Below, piece after piece: positions 52,804-62,280 of a DNA stretch of 64,000 nt (positions are counted from its first letter, which is position 1; each line of letters begins with the position of its first letter). The notes under the pieces are model-generated. The model was not told the origin of the DNA and made no database searches. It saw only the letters and a program-made list of their open reading frames with translations. Made by a program: the position numbers and the translations under genes. Origin of the DNA: JAJRZL01 sp964557855 (GTDB lineage Bacteria > Zixibacteria > MSB-5A5 > GN15 > FEB-12); NCBI GenBank assembly GCA_964557855.1, contig CAZLBP010000002.1, positions 62,001 through 126,000 on the forward strand, in the 5' to 3' direction.

Positions 52804-54252
52804 ATGATCGACTATTCATCAGCTGGAATCGATTTTAGCATCCTGGCCCCAGAAATAGCGCTGCTCATTTCAGCCTTCATCATTTTGCTGATTGGCAACA
52901 TCGGCAGCCTGCGATCCACCTGTCCGCCGATCGCCTTCCTCGGCCTGGTCGCGGCGCTGGGATTGGCCATCGGCCAGTGGGGACATCAGGCCTCCGGCTT
53001 TTTCGGTATGGTCACCTGCGACAACTTCGGAGTGGCCTTCAAAATCATCGCGGCCGCCGTTTCCCTGCTGGTCCTCCTCCTGGCTCATCGCTTCCTGATC
53101 GTCAAGGGCATCGACCGGCCGGAGTTCTACGCCCTCCTGTTGATATCCACGTTCGGCATGATGGTCATGGCCAACACGACCGATCTGGTTGTCATGTTCC
53201 TCGGGCTCGAGATCATGTCAGTGCCGCTCTACGTCATGGCCGGCATGGCCAAGCGCTCGCTCCGCTCCAACGAGGCCGGCATCAAGTACTTCATCATGGG
53301 CGCCTTCGCCAGCGCCTTCCTGCTCATGGGTATCGCGTTCGTTTTCGGCGCCTCTTCGACCACCGAACTGCGACGCATAGTCGCCGACATCAGCTTCATC
53401 GCCGATCGTCAGGCCGCCTATCTCTATACCGGCGTGGCCATGATCCTGATCGGCTTCGGCTTCAAAGTCGCGGCCGTACCGTTTCATGCCTGGGTGCCCG
53501 ATGTCTACCAGGGCGCGCCGACACCCGTTACCGCCTTCTTTTCCGTCGGTCCCAAGGCGGCCGGTTTCGCCGTCCTATTGCGGATATTCTTGTACGGATT
53601 TGCGGAGCTGGAGGTCCTGTCGCAGGTCTTCTGGGTGCTGGCAGTATTGACCATGACCGTCGGCAATGTCCTCGCGCTCCAGCAAAGCAACGTCAAACGC
53701 CTGCTGGCGTATTCCTCGATTGCCCACGCCGGCTACATCCTGGTCGCTCTGGCCGTGGGTGGGAGCGATGCTCTCGCCGCCGCCATCTTCTATCTCGTCG
53801 CCTACGGTTTTTTCAATTTGGGCGGCTTTGCCGTCCTCACCCTGCTGGAAACACGCTCCGGTTGCAAATCGGAATTCAGTGAGTTGTCCGGCCTGGCCAA
53901 ATCCAGCCCGTATCTCTGCGCCGTGCTGGCGCTGTTCATGTTCGCGCTGTCCGGTTTCCCGCCCACTGTCGGCTTCGTCGGCAAGTTCTATATATTTGCT
54001 GCCGCCGTGAAGGCCGATTTCATCCTGCTGGCCGTCGTCGGCGTATTGAATTCGTTCATTTCAGTCTATTATTATTTGCGTGTCGTCAAAGCCTGCTATT
54101 TCGAGGACGCCGAAATCAGCCTGCCTCGGGTCTCGTACTCACCGGCGATGCTGCTGGTTCTGGTCATCACTACCGCCGGCACACTCGGCCTCGGCCTCTT
54201 CCCCAACCAACTCCTCGAATTCTCCCGCTCGGCCTTGTTTGCTTTTCTGTAG
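52804..54252 (+). CDS. nuoN: NADH-quinone oxidoreductase subunit N (antiporter-like)
   Basis: 482 aa, about 14 TM helices. Conserved Glu in FLGLEIMSVPLYVMAGM and Lys in GFKVAAVPFHAWVPDVYQGA, then PTPVTAFFSVGPKAAGF. It is the last of 14 nuo genes. Its separation from nuoM by glutaredoxin and a repeat suggests either polar transcription through the repeat or a second promoter. Confidence 0.97.
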   Translation: MIDYSSAGIDFSILAPEIALLISAFIILLIGNIGSLRSTCPPIAFLGLVAALGLAIGQWGHQASGFFGMVTCDNFGVAFKIIAAAVSLLVLLLAHRFLIVKGIDRPEFYALLLISTFGMMVMANTTDLVVMFLGLEIMSVPLYVMAGMAKRSLRSNEAGIKYFIMGAFASAFLLMGIAFVFGASSTTELRRIVADISFIADRQAAYLYTGVAMILIGFGFKVAAVPFHAWVPDVYQGAPTPVTAFFSVGPKAAGFAVLLRIFLYGFAELEVLSQVFWVLAVLTMTVGNVLALQQSNVKRLLAYSSIAHAGYILVALAVGGSDALAAAIFYLVAYGFFNLGGFAVLTLLETRSGCKSEFSELSGLAKSSPYLCAVLALFMFALSGFPPTVGFVGKFYIFAAAVKADFILLAVVGVLNSFISVYYYLRVVKACYFEDAEISLPRVSYSPAMLLVLVITTAGTLGLGLFPNQLLEFSRSALFAFL

Positions 54253-54292
54253 GGCACTAGAACGCGTCACAGTGATGAACGCGTTGTGCCCT
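54251..54292 (+). terminator. Long hairpin at the end of the nuo operon
   Basis: AGGGCAC (54251-54257) with GTGCCCT (54286-54292) and AACGCGT (54261-54267) with ACGCGTT (54279-54285) stack into 14 bp with a TAG bulge. The hairpin begins within the nuoN stop codon. No T-run follows, so it may be an mRNA 3'-end stabiliser rather than an intrinsic terminator. Confidence 0.5.
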
Positions 54293-54355
54293 GATATGGT
54301 CTCGAAAGTGACAGTTAAGGCTATACTCGCGTCCTGAGTACGGGTGAAGTTAGAC

Positions 54356-54385
54356 TTGACGGACCTATCTTTCTGTGGTTATATT
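54356..54385 (+). promoter_or_regulatory. Promoter upstream of the cupin gene
   Basis: TTGACG (54356-54361), 18-base spacer, TATATT (54380-54385), about 120 bases before the ATG at 54507. Confidence 0.5.
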
Positions 54386-54506
54386 ACTGCACCATCTCTT
54401 GGAGTAGTTGTCGTTGTCAATTGTTAGTGTATCGGGTTACAGCCTGAATTGCATTGACAATTCGAATTGAAAGCCGTCGAAAGAAGGCAAGATTAAGGAT
54501 CATGCA

Positions 54507-55190
54507 ATGAAAACTCGGAAGAAAAAACCGGCACGCGGGGAGCCTCTGGTGACGTTTCGCCTGGCTGGTGTAGTTGTCTTTAGTGTCCTAACCGGTCTAC
54601 TTTGGTACGGTTGCTCTGACGGACAAAGCCAGTCGGCCAAAGATAATCAGGCGCAGTCGGTATCGGGCGTTAGAAGTACGGATTCGCATATAATACCACC
54701 CCAGAAAAGCAATCACTTCTGGGTGTTTGCCGAAAGCAAAGATGAACTCGGAGCGGGCGGAGAGTTTCACGTTTACGTCGATGCCGAAACACATCCTGAT
54801 GCAGAAGGCTCATTTGCGAAGTTCTCTTTGGGTGTCGGGGGAGAGCTTCCTATTCATCGACACGACAAAACAGAGGAGATTGCGTATTTTATCTCCGGTA
54901 GCGGAGTAGTTCAGCTGTTTGAGAAAGAACAGCCTAAGGAAGTTTCCGTTGGAGAAGGATACGTGTGGTATAACCCTCCCGGTGCCTGGCATTCAGTCAA
55001 GAACACGTGTACTAAACCCCTGACAATGGTCTTCGTGACCATTCCCAATGAAAAAGAGGGGCTGCTGTCGTTTTTCAAGCGGATAGGAGCCAAACCCGGC
55101 CACGAAGCAACTCCGCTCAGGCCCGAAGAATTTGGCCGAATTGCTGCGGAACACGATTTGATCTTGAAGCCGCCTCCGTCGCAGAAGTAA
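54507..55190 (+). CDS. Exported cupin-domain protein
   Basis: 227 aa. An N-terminal hydrophobic segment (FRLAGVVVFSVLTGLLWYGC) ends in a Cys that could be lipidated, although WYGC is a poor lipobox. The cupin barrel has metal ligands in GELPIHRHDKTEEIAYFISG and GAWHSV, with YVWYNPPG between. Its function may be binding or oxidising a small molecule in the periplasm; none can be assigned. It is a single gene with its own promoter, followed by a hairpin at 55204-55222. Confidence 0.8.
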   Translation: MKTRKKKPARGEPLVTFRLAGVVVFSVLTGLLWYGCSDGQSQSAKDNQAQSVSGVRSTDSHIIPPQKSNHFWVFAESKDELGAGGEFHVYVDAETHPDAEGSFAKFSLGVGGELPIHRHDKTEEIAYFISGSGVVQLFEKEQPKEVSVGEGYVWYNPPGAWHSVKNTCTKPLTMVFVTIPNEKEGLLSFFKRIGAKPGHEATPLRPEEFGRIAAEHDLILKPPPSQK

Positions 55191-55203
55191 CAGTCCTGTA
55201 AGG

Positions 55204-55222
55204 CAGGTCCGTTTCGGACCTG
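55204..55222 (+). repeat. CAGGTCCG/CGGACCTG hairpin
   Basis: A perfect 8-bp stem with a TTT loop 14 bases after the cupin stop. No T-run follows, so termination is uncertain. It belongs with the CAGGACC-type hairpins near 12267. Confidence 0.55.
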
Positions 55223-55356
55223 TCGCCATTAGCCAACGCCGGCAGCACCCGATATTTTCCCAACAACTTCGGATTTGCGGCGTATTAGTGTAGATGGATT
55301 ATCACTCTCCACGTTCTATTTCAGTATAGAAACGAGAATCTACAAGGAGGTACGGG

Positions 55357-57555
55357 TTGACTCGGAAAGAAAAAGACGATCAAAGGGACCGGGTGCGAGA
55401 CACGGGCATCGTCCCCGCTTCATTGAACGCCGACCGCGTTCTCGCCGACACGTGGCTCGATCTCTCGAAGAGAACTCAGCAAGTGACACTGACGGCTGAT
55501 GTTGCCGATCTCAACGATGAGCTAAAAAACGCCGCCTCGCTGGAGCCGGAGGCGCCTACCGCACCGGCCTACTTGCTCTGGCGGGCTGAGAACTTTCTCA
55601 AACAAAACCGCTGTCGGGACGGCATCTATGCCTTCGATGAAGCCATTGCGGGCGCCGAAAAGGCCGAGCCTTTCCTGCCGAATCTCAATTTCCAGAAAGT
55701 CGCACTTCACCATAAAGCCGCTGCCCTGGCGCAGGAAGGCCAGGTCGAACCCGCTCTTAAGGCGTGGCAGGACCTCGCGTCGCTGGAAGGAGGTTCGACG
55801 GGAGCAATTCTCGAGGCCGGCCTGTTCGCTGAAGAGTCGGGAAGAAACGACAAAGCTGCGGAATTGTACTCGTCCATCGCTTCGTCCAGCCCCTCGGCAT
55901 CGGCGGAATCAGCGCCCGAATTGGCCCGACGAGCACTCTTGAGAATGAACTCCTGTGACGACGTATTCACGAACAATCCCGTCCATTTGGCCGACTTGGT
56001 CACTACCGCTATCAGGGAACGAGACAAAGCTGCTCTGTCCCGACTGATATCATCGACACACTTTGCGGTCGCTCTTGCCGCCGGACATTTCCAATTCGAA
56101 GATGAAGAACTGCGTGACCGGATTCTGGCGGAACTCCTCGACGGCGGCCAGGAGATTCGCAAGACCATCTGCGGCTCGGGAGACAAACGCTACCTCTTCC
56201 TGACCGATTTCAAAGGGGAATTACTGCAAGGCGATGCCGGCCTGGCCCTGACGAGATCTCCTCGTGGCTGGCAATGGTCCGGAATCGTCATTACGGCCGT
56301 TAACGAGTTCTGGTCAAATCACTGGCAGCCGCCGAAACTCCAGACGAACCAGCCGCTGCCATTTTCTATTCTGGCTCCCTGGCCTGCAGGTCGGCACTTC
56401 ATGGCCGGTGGGCAGTTTCAGTTCGGCGTTAAGCTGTCCGCGGTTATCGCCGCTGGGCCCCTGGCCGGAGGATTACTTGCCCTCGGCTTCTCCCGATCCA
56501 ACTGCGGCTTCGGCCCGCGCGGCTACTACTACAATTTCGGACCGACACACGACAATGAGAGCGCTTTCGCCATCGATTTCACTCGCTTTCGCAAAGGCGT
56601 ACCGTTCGATAATGAATCGGGCGGGACACCGGTTCTCGCTCCGCTCGGAGGCGTAGTCGTGACCGCCTGCGGAACCCGCAATTCAGGGGATTCCAGTGCT
56701 TCTAATTCTGTTGAAATCATGCACCCCGATCCGGAAACCGGGGCTAGTCGATTCTTGTCTCGTTACTTGCATCTCGCTGGACCGAATCTCCTGTCGGTGT
56801 CTTCGGGTATGGCCGTTATCACAGGTCAAAGATTAGGTTTCATCAATGATACCGGTAACTCAGCCGGAGATCATCTCCATTTTTCAATACACGACCAAAC
56901 TGTCCCGTTCCCCGGGGCCGGATCAGGCTGTGGCGGCATTACGCGAGGCGCCAGTGTGCGCCCGACACCCATGGAAGGGGAGACGCTCAATGATGGTGAC
57001 TCCGGCAAATGCATCTTGTCCACCAACCGCGAACGGCGGCCGCAGCCACAGGATGACGCTGAGTTCGTCAGCCAGAATGTGCCCTCCAAAATCAAACCGC
57101 TGCAACCGACTGAAGTCTCGATTACCATGCGAAATACGGGACCAACTACGTGGAGTGCCGGGTACAAGCTCGTGTCGCTGTTCCCCGGCTGGACAATTGA
57201 TGAAGTATCGATCGCCCAGACCGTGGCGCCAAACAATGAAGTAACGCTGACATTCGACATAGCCGCCCTGACGCCAGGTGATTTCAAGTTTCAGTGGCAG
57301 ATGTCGCGCCCGTTTACAGGGCGGTTCGGTGAGCCGACCTCGCGCAGGACTGTTCAGGTCGGTGACACGACCAGTCCCCAAACCTGTGAAAATATTGAAA
57401 AAGCGATCGCAGGCGCCAAACGAAGATTGCGCGATCTCCAGGACATGCTAAGAGAATTCCCCGGCGCCAAAGCCGAGATCGTCGATCAGATCCGACGAGT
57501 CCAGGGCGAAACAGTCGGCCTAGAAGCTCAAAAAAAGCGCCTCGGCTGCCCATAA
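55357..57555 (+). CDS. TPR / M23-like peptidase / NBR1-like Ig / coiled-coil protein without signal peptide
   Basis: 732 aa from a TTG start with a perfect AAGGAGG (55344-55350). Residues 65-200 are TPR-like helices. A hydrophobic stretch lies at 357-378. At 395-535 is an M23 (LytM) domain: Asp407 in ESAFAIDF, APLGGVVV, RYLHLAG and the HxH pair in GDHLHFSIHD (506-508). The first ligand is displaced: residue 403 is Ala where HxxxD needs His, with His398 nearby. Residues 568-668 resemble the NBR1-like Ig/FW domain (MRNTGPTTWSAGYKL...FGEPTS). A coiled coil ends the protein. No N-terminal signal is visible, which is odd for a cell-wall hydrolase. Confidence 0.72.
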   Translation: MTRKEKDDQRDRVRDTGIVPASLNADRVLADTWLDLSKRTQQVTLTADVADLNDELKNAASLEPEAPTAPAYLLWRAENFLKQNRCRDGIYAFDEAIAGAEKAEPFLPNLNFQKVALHHKAAALAQEGQVEPALKAWQDLASLEGGSTGAILEAGLFAEESGRNDKAAELYSSIASSSPSASAESAPELARRALLRMNSCDDVFTNNPVHLADLVTTAIRERDKAALSRLISSTHFAVALAAGHFQFEDEELRDRILAELLDGGQEIRKTICGSGDKRYLFLTDFKGELLQGDAGLALTRSPRGWQWSGIVITAVNEFWSNHWQPPKLQTNQPLPFSILAPWPAGRHFMAGGQFQFGVKLSAVIAAGPLAGGLLALGFSRSNCGFGPRGYYYNFGPTHDNESAFAIDFTRFRKGVPFDNESGGTPVLAPLGGVVVTACGTRNSGDSSASNSVEIMHPDPETGASRFLSRYLHLAGPNLLSVSSGMAVITGQRLGFINDTGNSAGDHLHFSIHDQTVPFPGAGSGCGGITRGASVRPTPMEGETLNDGDSGKCILSTNRERRPQPQDDAEFVSQNVPSKIKPLQPTEVSITMRNTGPTTWSAGYKLVSLFPGWTIDEVSIAQTVAPNNEVTLTFDIAALTPGDFKFQWQMSRPFTGRFGEPTSRRTVQVGDTTSPQTCENIEKAIAGAKRRLRDLQDMLREFPGAKAEIVDQIRRVQGETVGLEAQKKRLGCP

Positions 57556-57677
57556 TCTTGAAGAACGAGCTGATAGTGATATACCAGGTCGCCCACCGCT
57601 TGTAGGCTGTTCCGTTCATCCCTGGACCGGCTCTTGATATTAATCACGCTCCGTGGCACGTCTGCTCCGACGGGTAC

Positions 57678-57694
57678 CCCACCCATCGGGTGGG
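57678..57694 (+). terminator. Hairpin with pyrimidine tail after the M23-like gene
   Basis: CCCACCC-ATC-GGGTGGG, followed by TCTTCTCTCTT, 122 bases after the stop. It could act as terminator, but also matches the window's CCCCACC...GGTGGG repeat type. Confidence 0.45.
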
Positions 57695-57780
57695 TCTTCT
57701 CTCTTGAATATGAACCATACTGTCCAAAAAATAGGTCGAAATCCAGCTTCGGGTTTCGACATCATGGGCCACGCGCCGTT

Positions 57781-57912
57781 GGAAACCCTTTCCCCTCGGC
57801 TGTAATGCGTCGATCTTAGGATGAACGAACGAATCGATCCGTTGTCACAATATAACGTCTACAATCTAATCCCTTCTTGAGAGGGGCGCCCGAAGGGCGG
57901 GGTGTGTTCTTC
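57781..57912. repeat. Diverged long repeat ending in GGGCGGGGTGTGTTCTTC, copy 1
   Basis: By eye about 70% matched to 63592-63726, with the shared tail CTTGAGAGxGGCGC...GAAGGGCG...GTGTGTTCTTC. It fills the 423-base gap 57556-57978 together with the hairpin at 57678 and a CCCCACCGCTTGCGGT copy (57942-57957). No gene is supported there. Confidence 0.6.
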
Positions 57913-57978
57913 ATTCACTCGGCAGGGCAGGTTCGCCGGGTGCCCCACCGCTTGCGGTACGGTTCGTTCCGCAGCCCC

Positions 57979-60705
57979 TCACCCCAAATACCAGCACGGC
58001 GCCGGCCCACCCCGGAACAGGTAATCCACTAAATACGACAAATCCGCGACATTGATATCCCCAATACACTCATCCAGATCACCCGCCTTTAGAGGCACGG
58101 GCGGCGGTCCGCCCTTGAAAAGATAGTCTACGAGGTAGGTCAGATCGGCCACGTTCAACTCCGGCTCCCCATCCATGTCACCTGCCAGTACCCAATAATA
58201 AGTGGAATTGTAGAAATAGACGGCCTCACTGTCGGAAATCAGATTTTCCGCGGGCTCCCCGGTATTGTAGTAGCTGACCGCCCGACAGTCGTATTCGGAT
58301 AGCCCCACCAGCGCCGTCATCTCGAGCCCGCTCTCACCCAGGTCCCGATACTGAAACGTCATCTCACCGAACTTAGTCAGGATAATCTCGAAATTCATCG
58401 TCGTATCACCCTGCTGGATGAAATTTGACGGATGGTACCATTCAATAACCAGACTGTCATTGTTCGGACTGCGGTAGAGATACACGGCGTCTGAGGCCAG
58501 CGGCTCCGGCGTGAAGATCAAATCCGCCCACAACGGAGAAATGAACGTCTCGAACGGCGCCCCGGGCAATGTCAGCCCCGAGAACGACCCCGCTATATTG
58601 AGTATTGTATCCGTGAAAGAGATCGCCCCGTTGACACCAATATAGACCTCGGAGTAGGCCGTATCATAGTAATGGAAGTCAAATCCGATATCCCACGGTC
58701 CCGTCGCACCGTCATCGAGCGGGTTCCCGCCGTTCGACTCAAACAACGACTTCGGAATCTTCAACCCGAGGTCTTTGGCCGACACCCATTCATATACCGG
58801 TCCGCCCGGATGATCGGACGACAAAGCGACATACGTCGTATCGAAACATGGCACGTTAAGAAACACCGGCACAAAAAGCACCGAATCAAGCGAAGCGCCC
58901 CCCGGTCCCCAACTGATTTCAAGTACACCCGTATATGTCTCAACCCTGTCCACAATCACAGTTGCATCCAGAGTAACATCGACCTGCACGGAATCTGAAG
59001 CCGGCACAGTGCCGGCCGAGGGTGACGCGATTACCCAGTTGCTGTCAACGTGCTTTGCGAGCGAATCATTGTCGACAATCGAGAAATCGAAGACGTCGTT
59101 CAGCGACCGATTGTGCAGCCAGATAGGAACTACTGTCTGCATCCCCTCGTCGAGTGTAGTATCAATCATCAACGGCGTCACGAAGAGCGTCGGGGGAGAG
59201 GTAACGGCTGCGATTGCCGTCAGCAAATCCGGGCGCGGCCCTATGTGTTCGGACGTGTCCCCTTGCTGAGCTGTACCGGTCATGTAAAGTATATCACGAA
59301 TCTGATCGGATGACATCGGCACGCCATAGGTGGCTTCATAGTACCCCTGCAAACAAGCCGCCGCCCCGGCCACGATGGGCGAAGCCGAAGAAGTGCCGTT
59401 GAAACTCGCCGTATAATACTGGTTCTCATCCCCGCCGCCGTCGAACAGGCTGCCGTACCCGGTCGTGTACACCCCGGAGCCGTATCCCTGAAGGTTGACC
59501 CGTTCGCCGTAATTGGAGAAACTCTGTCTGTACAGATCACTGTCCGATGTCGCCGGATACCCGGCGCCGCCCAGAATAGCATGCGAATTGCGATAGGTCG
59601 TGTCGAAGAGCTGACCATACAAAGCGGTGTCATCGTAATCTTCCGCACCGTTGCCGGCCGCCTCGATAACCGTAATCCCCTTCGCCCAGGCGTACTGAAT
59701 AACATCGTAGTTGGCCTGCCAGTACTCCATGCACACGTAGCCCAGCTGATCCGCCCGCAACTGAAAACTGTACCTCGGACCGGGAGCATTGAGTTCAATC
59801 AGGATAATATCCCCCGCCGTCAGAGAATCCACGGCGATAGAGAGTGCCTCAGCCGTCGAAATGCCGCCAATCGAGACCATGTTAATGTCCGCCCCCGGAC
59901 AAATACCGGTCACACCGTAGCCGTTGTCGCCGGCGATCAGTTCCCCGAGCACCGCCGTGCCGTGACTGCGTTCGCCCGTCTCAATGCCGCCGATCAGGCC
60001 GTTGACCGCCTTGTCCAGATCCTCGTGCGTCTCCTGCCAGGCGAACTCGATATCGACAATCGTCACGCCGCTGCCGTCGCCGCCCGGAAGCGTATTGGCG
60101 TAGTCGGCATCGACACCGACCGGCGCTGCCTCCCGGTAATCCTGGTTCGGCTGGTAATCGGGGGTCGGCGGATCGATGTCGCCGGCCGGTTCCGCAACCG
60201 GCTCAAAATAAGCCAGTTCGACTATATCCAGGGCATTCAGCTGGTTGATGATCTGCTCAGCCTCTACGGGATCAGTGACGTCGAGACGATAATATCCGTT
60301 TAGGTCAGCCAGTTGACGACCGGATTTGAACTGCAGCGTCATCCTTCGCTGCTCCAGCCGGCTCACGTCCGATTCGTCAAAAAGCCGCCGCAACCGGTTT
60401 GATCTGACGTACGGTTGCAGCGCTTTCTCCGCTTCCATAGTCGAGAGGCCCCGCCGGGAGTGTAAACGGTCCGCTGCAAGCCTCACTTCGGCCTCATCAC
60501 GAAATTTGACAACGACATGTGAAACGGAGCTCTCGGCGCTCAGCCGAGTCACCGCCGGTTTGACCGGAATCGTGCGGGAACAGAGGTTGGGTTGAGATTC
60601 GGACACGGATCGTCCCTGACTTATACTGAAATATACCGTCAGTATCAGAACCGGCCACAGGACACCTGCGCGCCACCCAAACCGCTGTTTTTGCGACAAC
60701 TTCAT
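57979..60705 (-). CDS. Subtilisin-like (S8) protease with C-terminal dockerin-like repeats
   Basis: 908 aa. A signal peptide (GVLWPVLILTVYFSISQG) is followed by an I9-like propeptide region (about 55-175). The S8 domain has Asp218 (VTIVDIEFAWQ), His248 (RSHGTAVLGEL), oxyanion Asn306 (IELNAPGP) and Ser439 (FNGTSSASPIVAG). The motif around Asp218 (DIE for D[ST]G) is unusual. Beta domains occupy about 500-830. The end carries LNVADLTYLVDYLFKGGPPP and INVADLSYLVDYLFRGGPAP. Probably a secreted or surface-bound protease. It stands alone, 168 bp from purF. Confidence 0.88.
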   Translation of the reverse strand: MKLSQKQRFGWRAGVLWPVLILTVYFSISQGRSVSESQPNLCSRTIPVKPAVTRLSAESSVSHVVVKFRDEAEVRLAADRLHSRRGLSTMEAEKALQPYVRSNRLRRLFDESDVSRLEQRRMTLQFKSGRQLADLNGYYRLDVTDPVEAEQIINQLNALDIVELAYFEPVAEPAGDIDPPTPDYQPNQDYREAAPVGVDADYANTLPGGDGSGVTIVDIEFAWQETHEDLDKAVNGLIGGIETGERSHGTAVLGELIAGDNGYGVTGICPGADINMVSIGGISTAEALSIAVDSLTAGDIILIELNAPGPRYSFQLRADQLGYVCMEYWQANYDVIQYAWAKGITVIEAAGNGAEDYDDTALYGQLFDTTYRNSHAILGGAGYPATSDSDLYRQSFSNYGERVNLQGYGSGVYTTGYGSLFDGGGDENQYYTASFNGTSSASPIVAGAAACLQGYYEATYGVPMSSDQIRDILYMTGTAQQGDTSEHIGPRPDLLTAIAAVTSPPTLFVTPLMIDTTLDEGMQTVVPIWLHNRSLNDVFDFSIVDNDSLAKHVDSNWVIASPSAGTVPASDSVQVDVTLDATVIVDRVETYTGVLEISWGPGGASLDSVLFVPVFLNVPCFDTTYVALSSDHPGGPVYEWVSAKDLGLKIPKSLFESNGGNPLDDGATGPWDIGFDFHYYDTAYSEVYIGVNGAISFTDTILNIAGSFSGLTLPGAPFETFISPLWADLIFTPEPLASDAVYLYRSPNNDSLVIEWYHPSNFIQQGDTTMNFEIILTKFGEMTFQYRDLGESGLEMTALVGLSEYDCRAVSYYNTGEPAENLISDSEAVYFYNSTYYWVLAGDMDGEPELNVADLTYLVDYLFKGGPPPVPLKAGDLDECIGDINVADLSYLVDYLFRGGPAPCWYLG

Positions 60706-60873
60706 TCTCCGCTTGCCGTAAATGCTCAGATCAATATATGACCACCAGGAGCGAACTCAAAGTAAGCCTCACTTTACCCTCAATATAACTCCAACTTCAT
60801 AATTGTCAATACGTTACATTATCTCTTGATAGTATCGGCAGATGAGGGAGAAACTATGCCAAGCGCGGGCGGA

Positions 60874-62280
60874 TCACATATTGATACTGGGCGACTTGAT
60901 ATGCACCCGCCGTTCGCCGTTGACATCGGGGACTTTCATCAAATAGTTCCCCGAGAAACAGCTCGAGCAAAAAGTCGTATCCGGCAGGGATTTCATCGAC
61001 AACATTCCCTCCAGAGAAAGATACTTCAGTGAGTCGGCCCCGATAAACTCCTCGATTTCCTTGATGCTCCTGTGCGAAGCGATAAGCTCGTCCTTCGTTG
61101 GCATGTCTATACCGAAAAAGCAGGGCGATACGATCGGGGGAGAGGACACCCGGAAATGAATCTCTTTCGCTCCGGCGTCGCGAATCAACTTGACCAGCTT
61201 CTTCGACGTCGTGCCCCGCACGATCGAATCGTCGACCACAACCACCCGCCGTCCCTTCAGGACACCCTTGACCGGATTAAACTTGACCTTGACGTCCAGG
61301 TCTCGGATTTTCTGCTGCGGGTCGATAAACGTCCGCCCGACATAGTGGTTGCGGATCAGGCCGATCTCGAACCGCAATCCCGATTCTTCGGCATAACCCA
61401 ATGTGGCCGTATTGGCCGAGTCGGGAATACCGATAACGATGTCCGCAACGACCGGGTGCTCACGTGCCAGCAGTCGCCCCAGACGACGCCGGATCTTGTC
61501 GACGTTCTCCCCGAAAATGCGCGAATCGGGACGAGCGAAATAAATGTATTCGAAAATGCAGGCCGCGTGTCGCGTCTTCTTGAAAGGGAAGTGCGAACTC
61601 AGGCCGCCCGACGAGATCTCCAGCACCTCTCCCGGTTCGATATCACGGATGTACTTGGCGCCGATCAGATCGAAAGCACACGTCTCCGAAGCCACCACCC
61701 AGGCTTTGCGGTATTTCCCCAGCACCAGCGGCCGAAAACCGTGCGGGTCACGAGCGGCTATAATCGTATTCTCAGTAAGAAATAAGAGTGAATACGCGCC
61801 CTTGACCGTTCCCAGCGCATCGCAAATCCGCTCCAACCGGGTCGCCTTGCGTGAAAGTGCCGATAAATGAAGTATGATCTCGGTATCCGATGTGGTCTGA
61901 AAAATCGAACCCTTGGTATCCAGCTTCGAGCGCAACTCGACTGAGTTGGTCAGATTACCGTTATGGGCAATCGCCGTATAGCGATCCCGATTGGTAATAA
62001 TGAAGGGCTGGATGTTGATCAGCGACGACGCCCCCGTTGTACTGTACCGGGTGTGGCCGATCGCCGTGTCACCCGACAACTTCTGTATTATCTCTTTATT
62101 GGAAAAGACTTCCGAAACCCGCCCCATTCCTCTATGGTAATGGATGCTGCCGTTGTCCGATGTTACGATCCCCGCTGATTCCTGACCTCTGTGCTGCAGT
62201 GCATACAGTCCCAGGTACGTCAGTTCGGCCGCTTTCGAATGGCCGAGAATACCGAATATGCCACACTGGTCGCGTATCAT
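60874..62280 (-). CDS. purF: Amidophosphoribosyltransferase
   Basis: 468 aa. N-terminal Ntn glutaminase domain: RDQCGIFGILGHSKAAELTY (Cys6 is the nucleophile after propeptide removal), then LQHRGQESAGIV. The PRTase site is VVVVDDSIVRGTTSKKLVK. Cysteines in HAACIFEYIY, VSPCFFGIDM and TTFCSSCFSGN match the Bacillus-type [4Fe-4S] cluster. It catalyses PRPP + Gln to phosphoribosylamine, the first step of purine synthesis. It is not next to other pur genes here. Confidence 0.96.
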   Translation of the reverse strand: MIRDQCGIFGILGHSKAAELTYLGLYALQHRGQESAGIVTSDNGSIHYHRGMGRVSEVFSNKEIIQKLSGDTAIGHTRYSTTGASSLINIQPFIITNRDRYTAIAHNGNLTNSVELRSKLDTKGSIFQTTSDTEIILHLSALSRKATRLERICDALGTVKGAYSLLFLTENTIIAARDPHGFRPLVLGKYRKAWVVASETCAFDLIGAKYIRDIEPGEVLEISSGGLSSHFPFKKTRHAACIFEYIYFARPDSRIFGENVDKIRRRLGRLLAREHPVVADIVIGIPDSANTATLGYAEESGLRFEIGLIRNHYVGRTFIDPQQKIRDLDVKVKFNPVKGVLKGRRVVVVDDSIVRGTTSKKLVKLIRDAGAKEIHFRVSSPPIVSPCFFGIDMPTKDELIASHRSIKEIEEFIGADSLKYLSLEGMLSMKSLPDTTFCSSCFSGNYLMKVPDVNGERRVHIKSPSINM

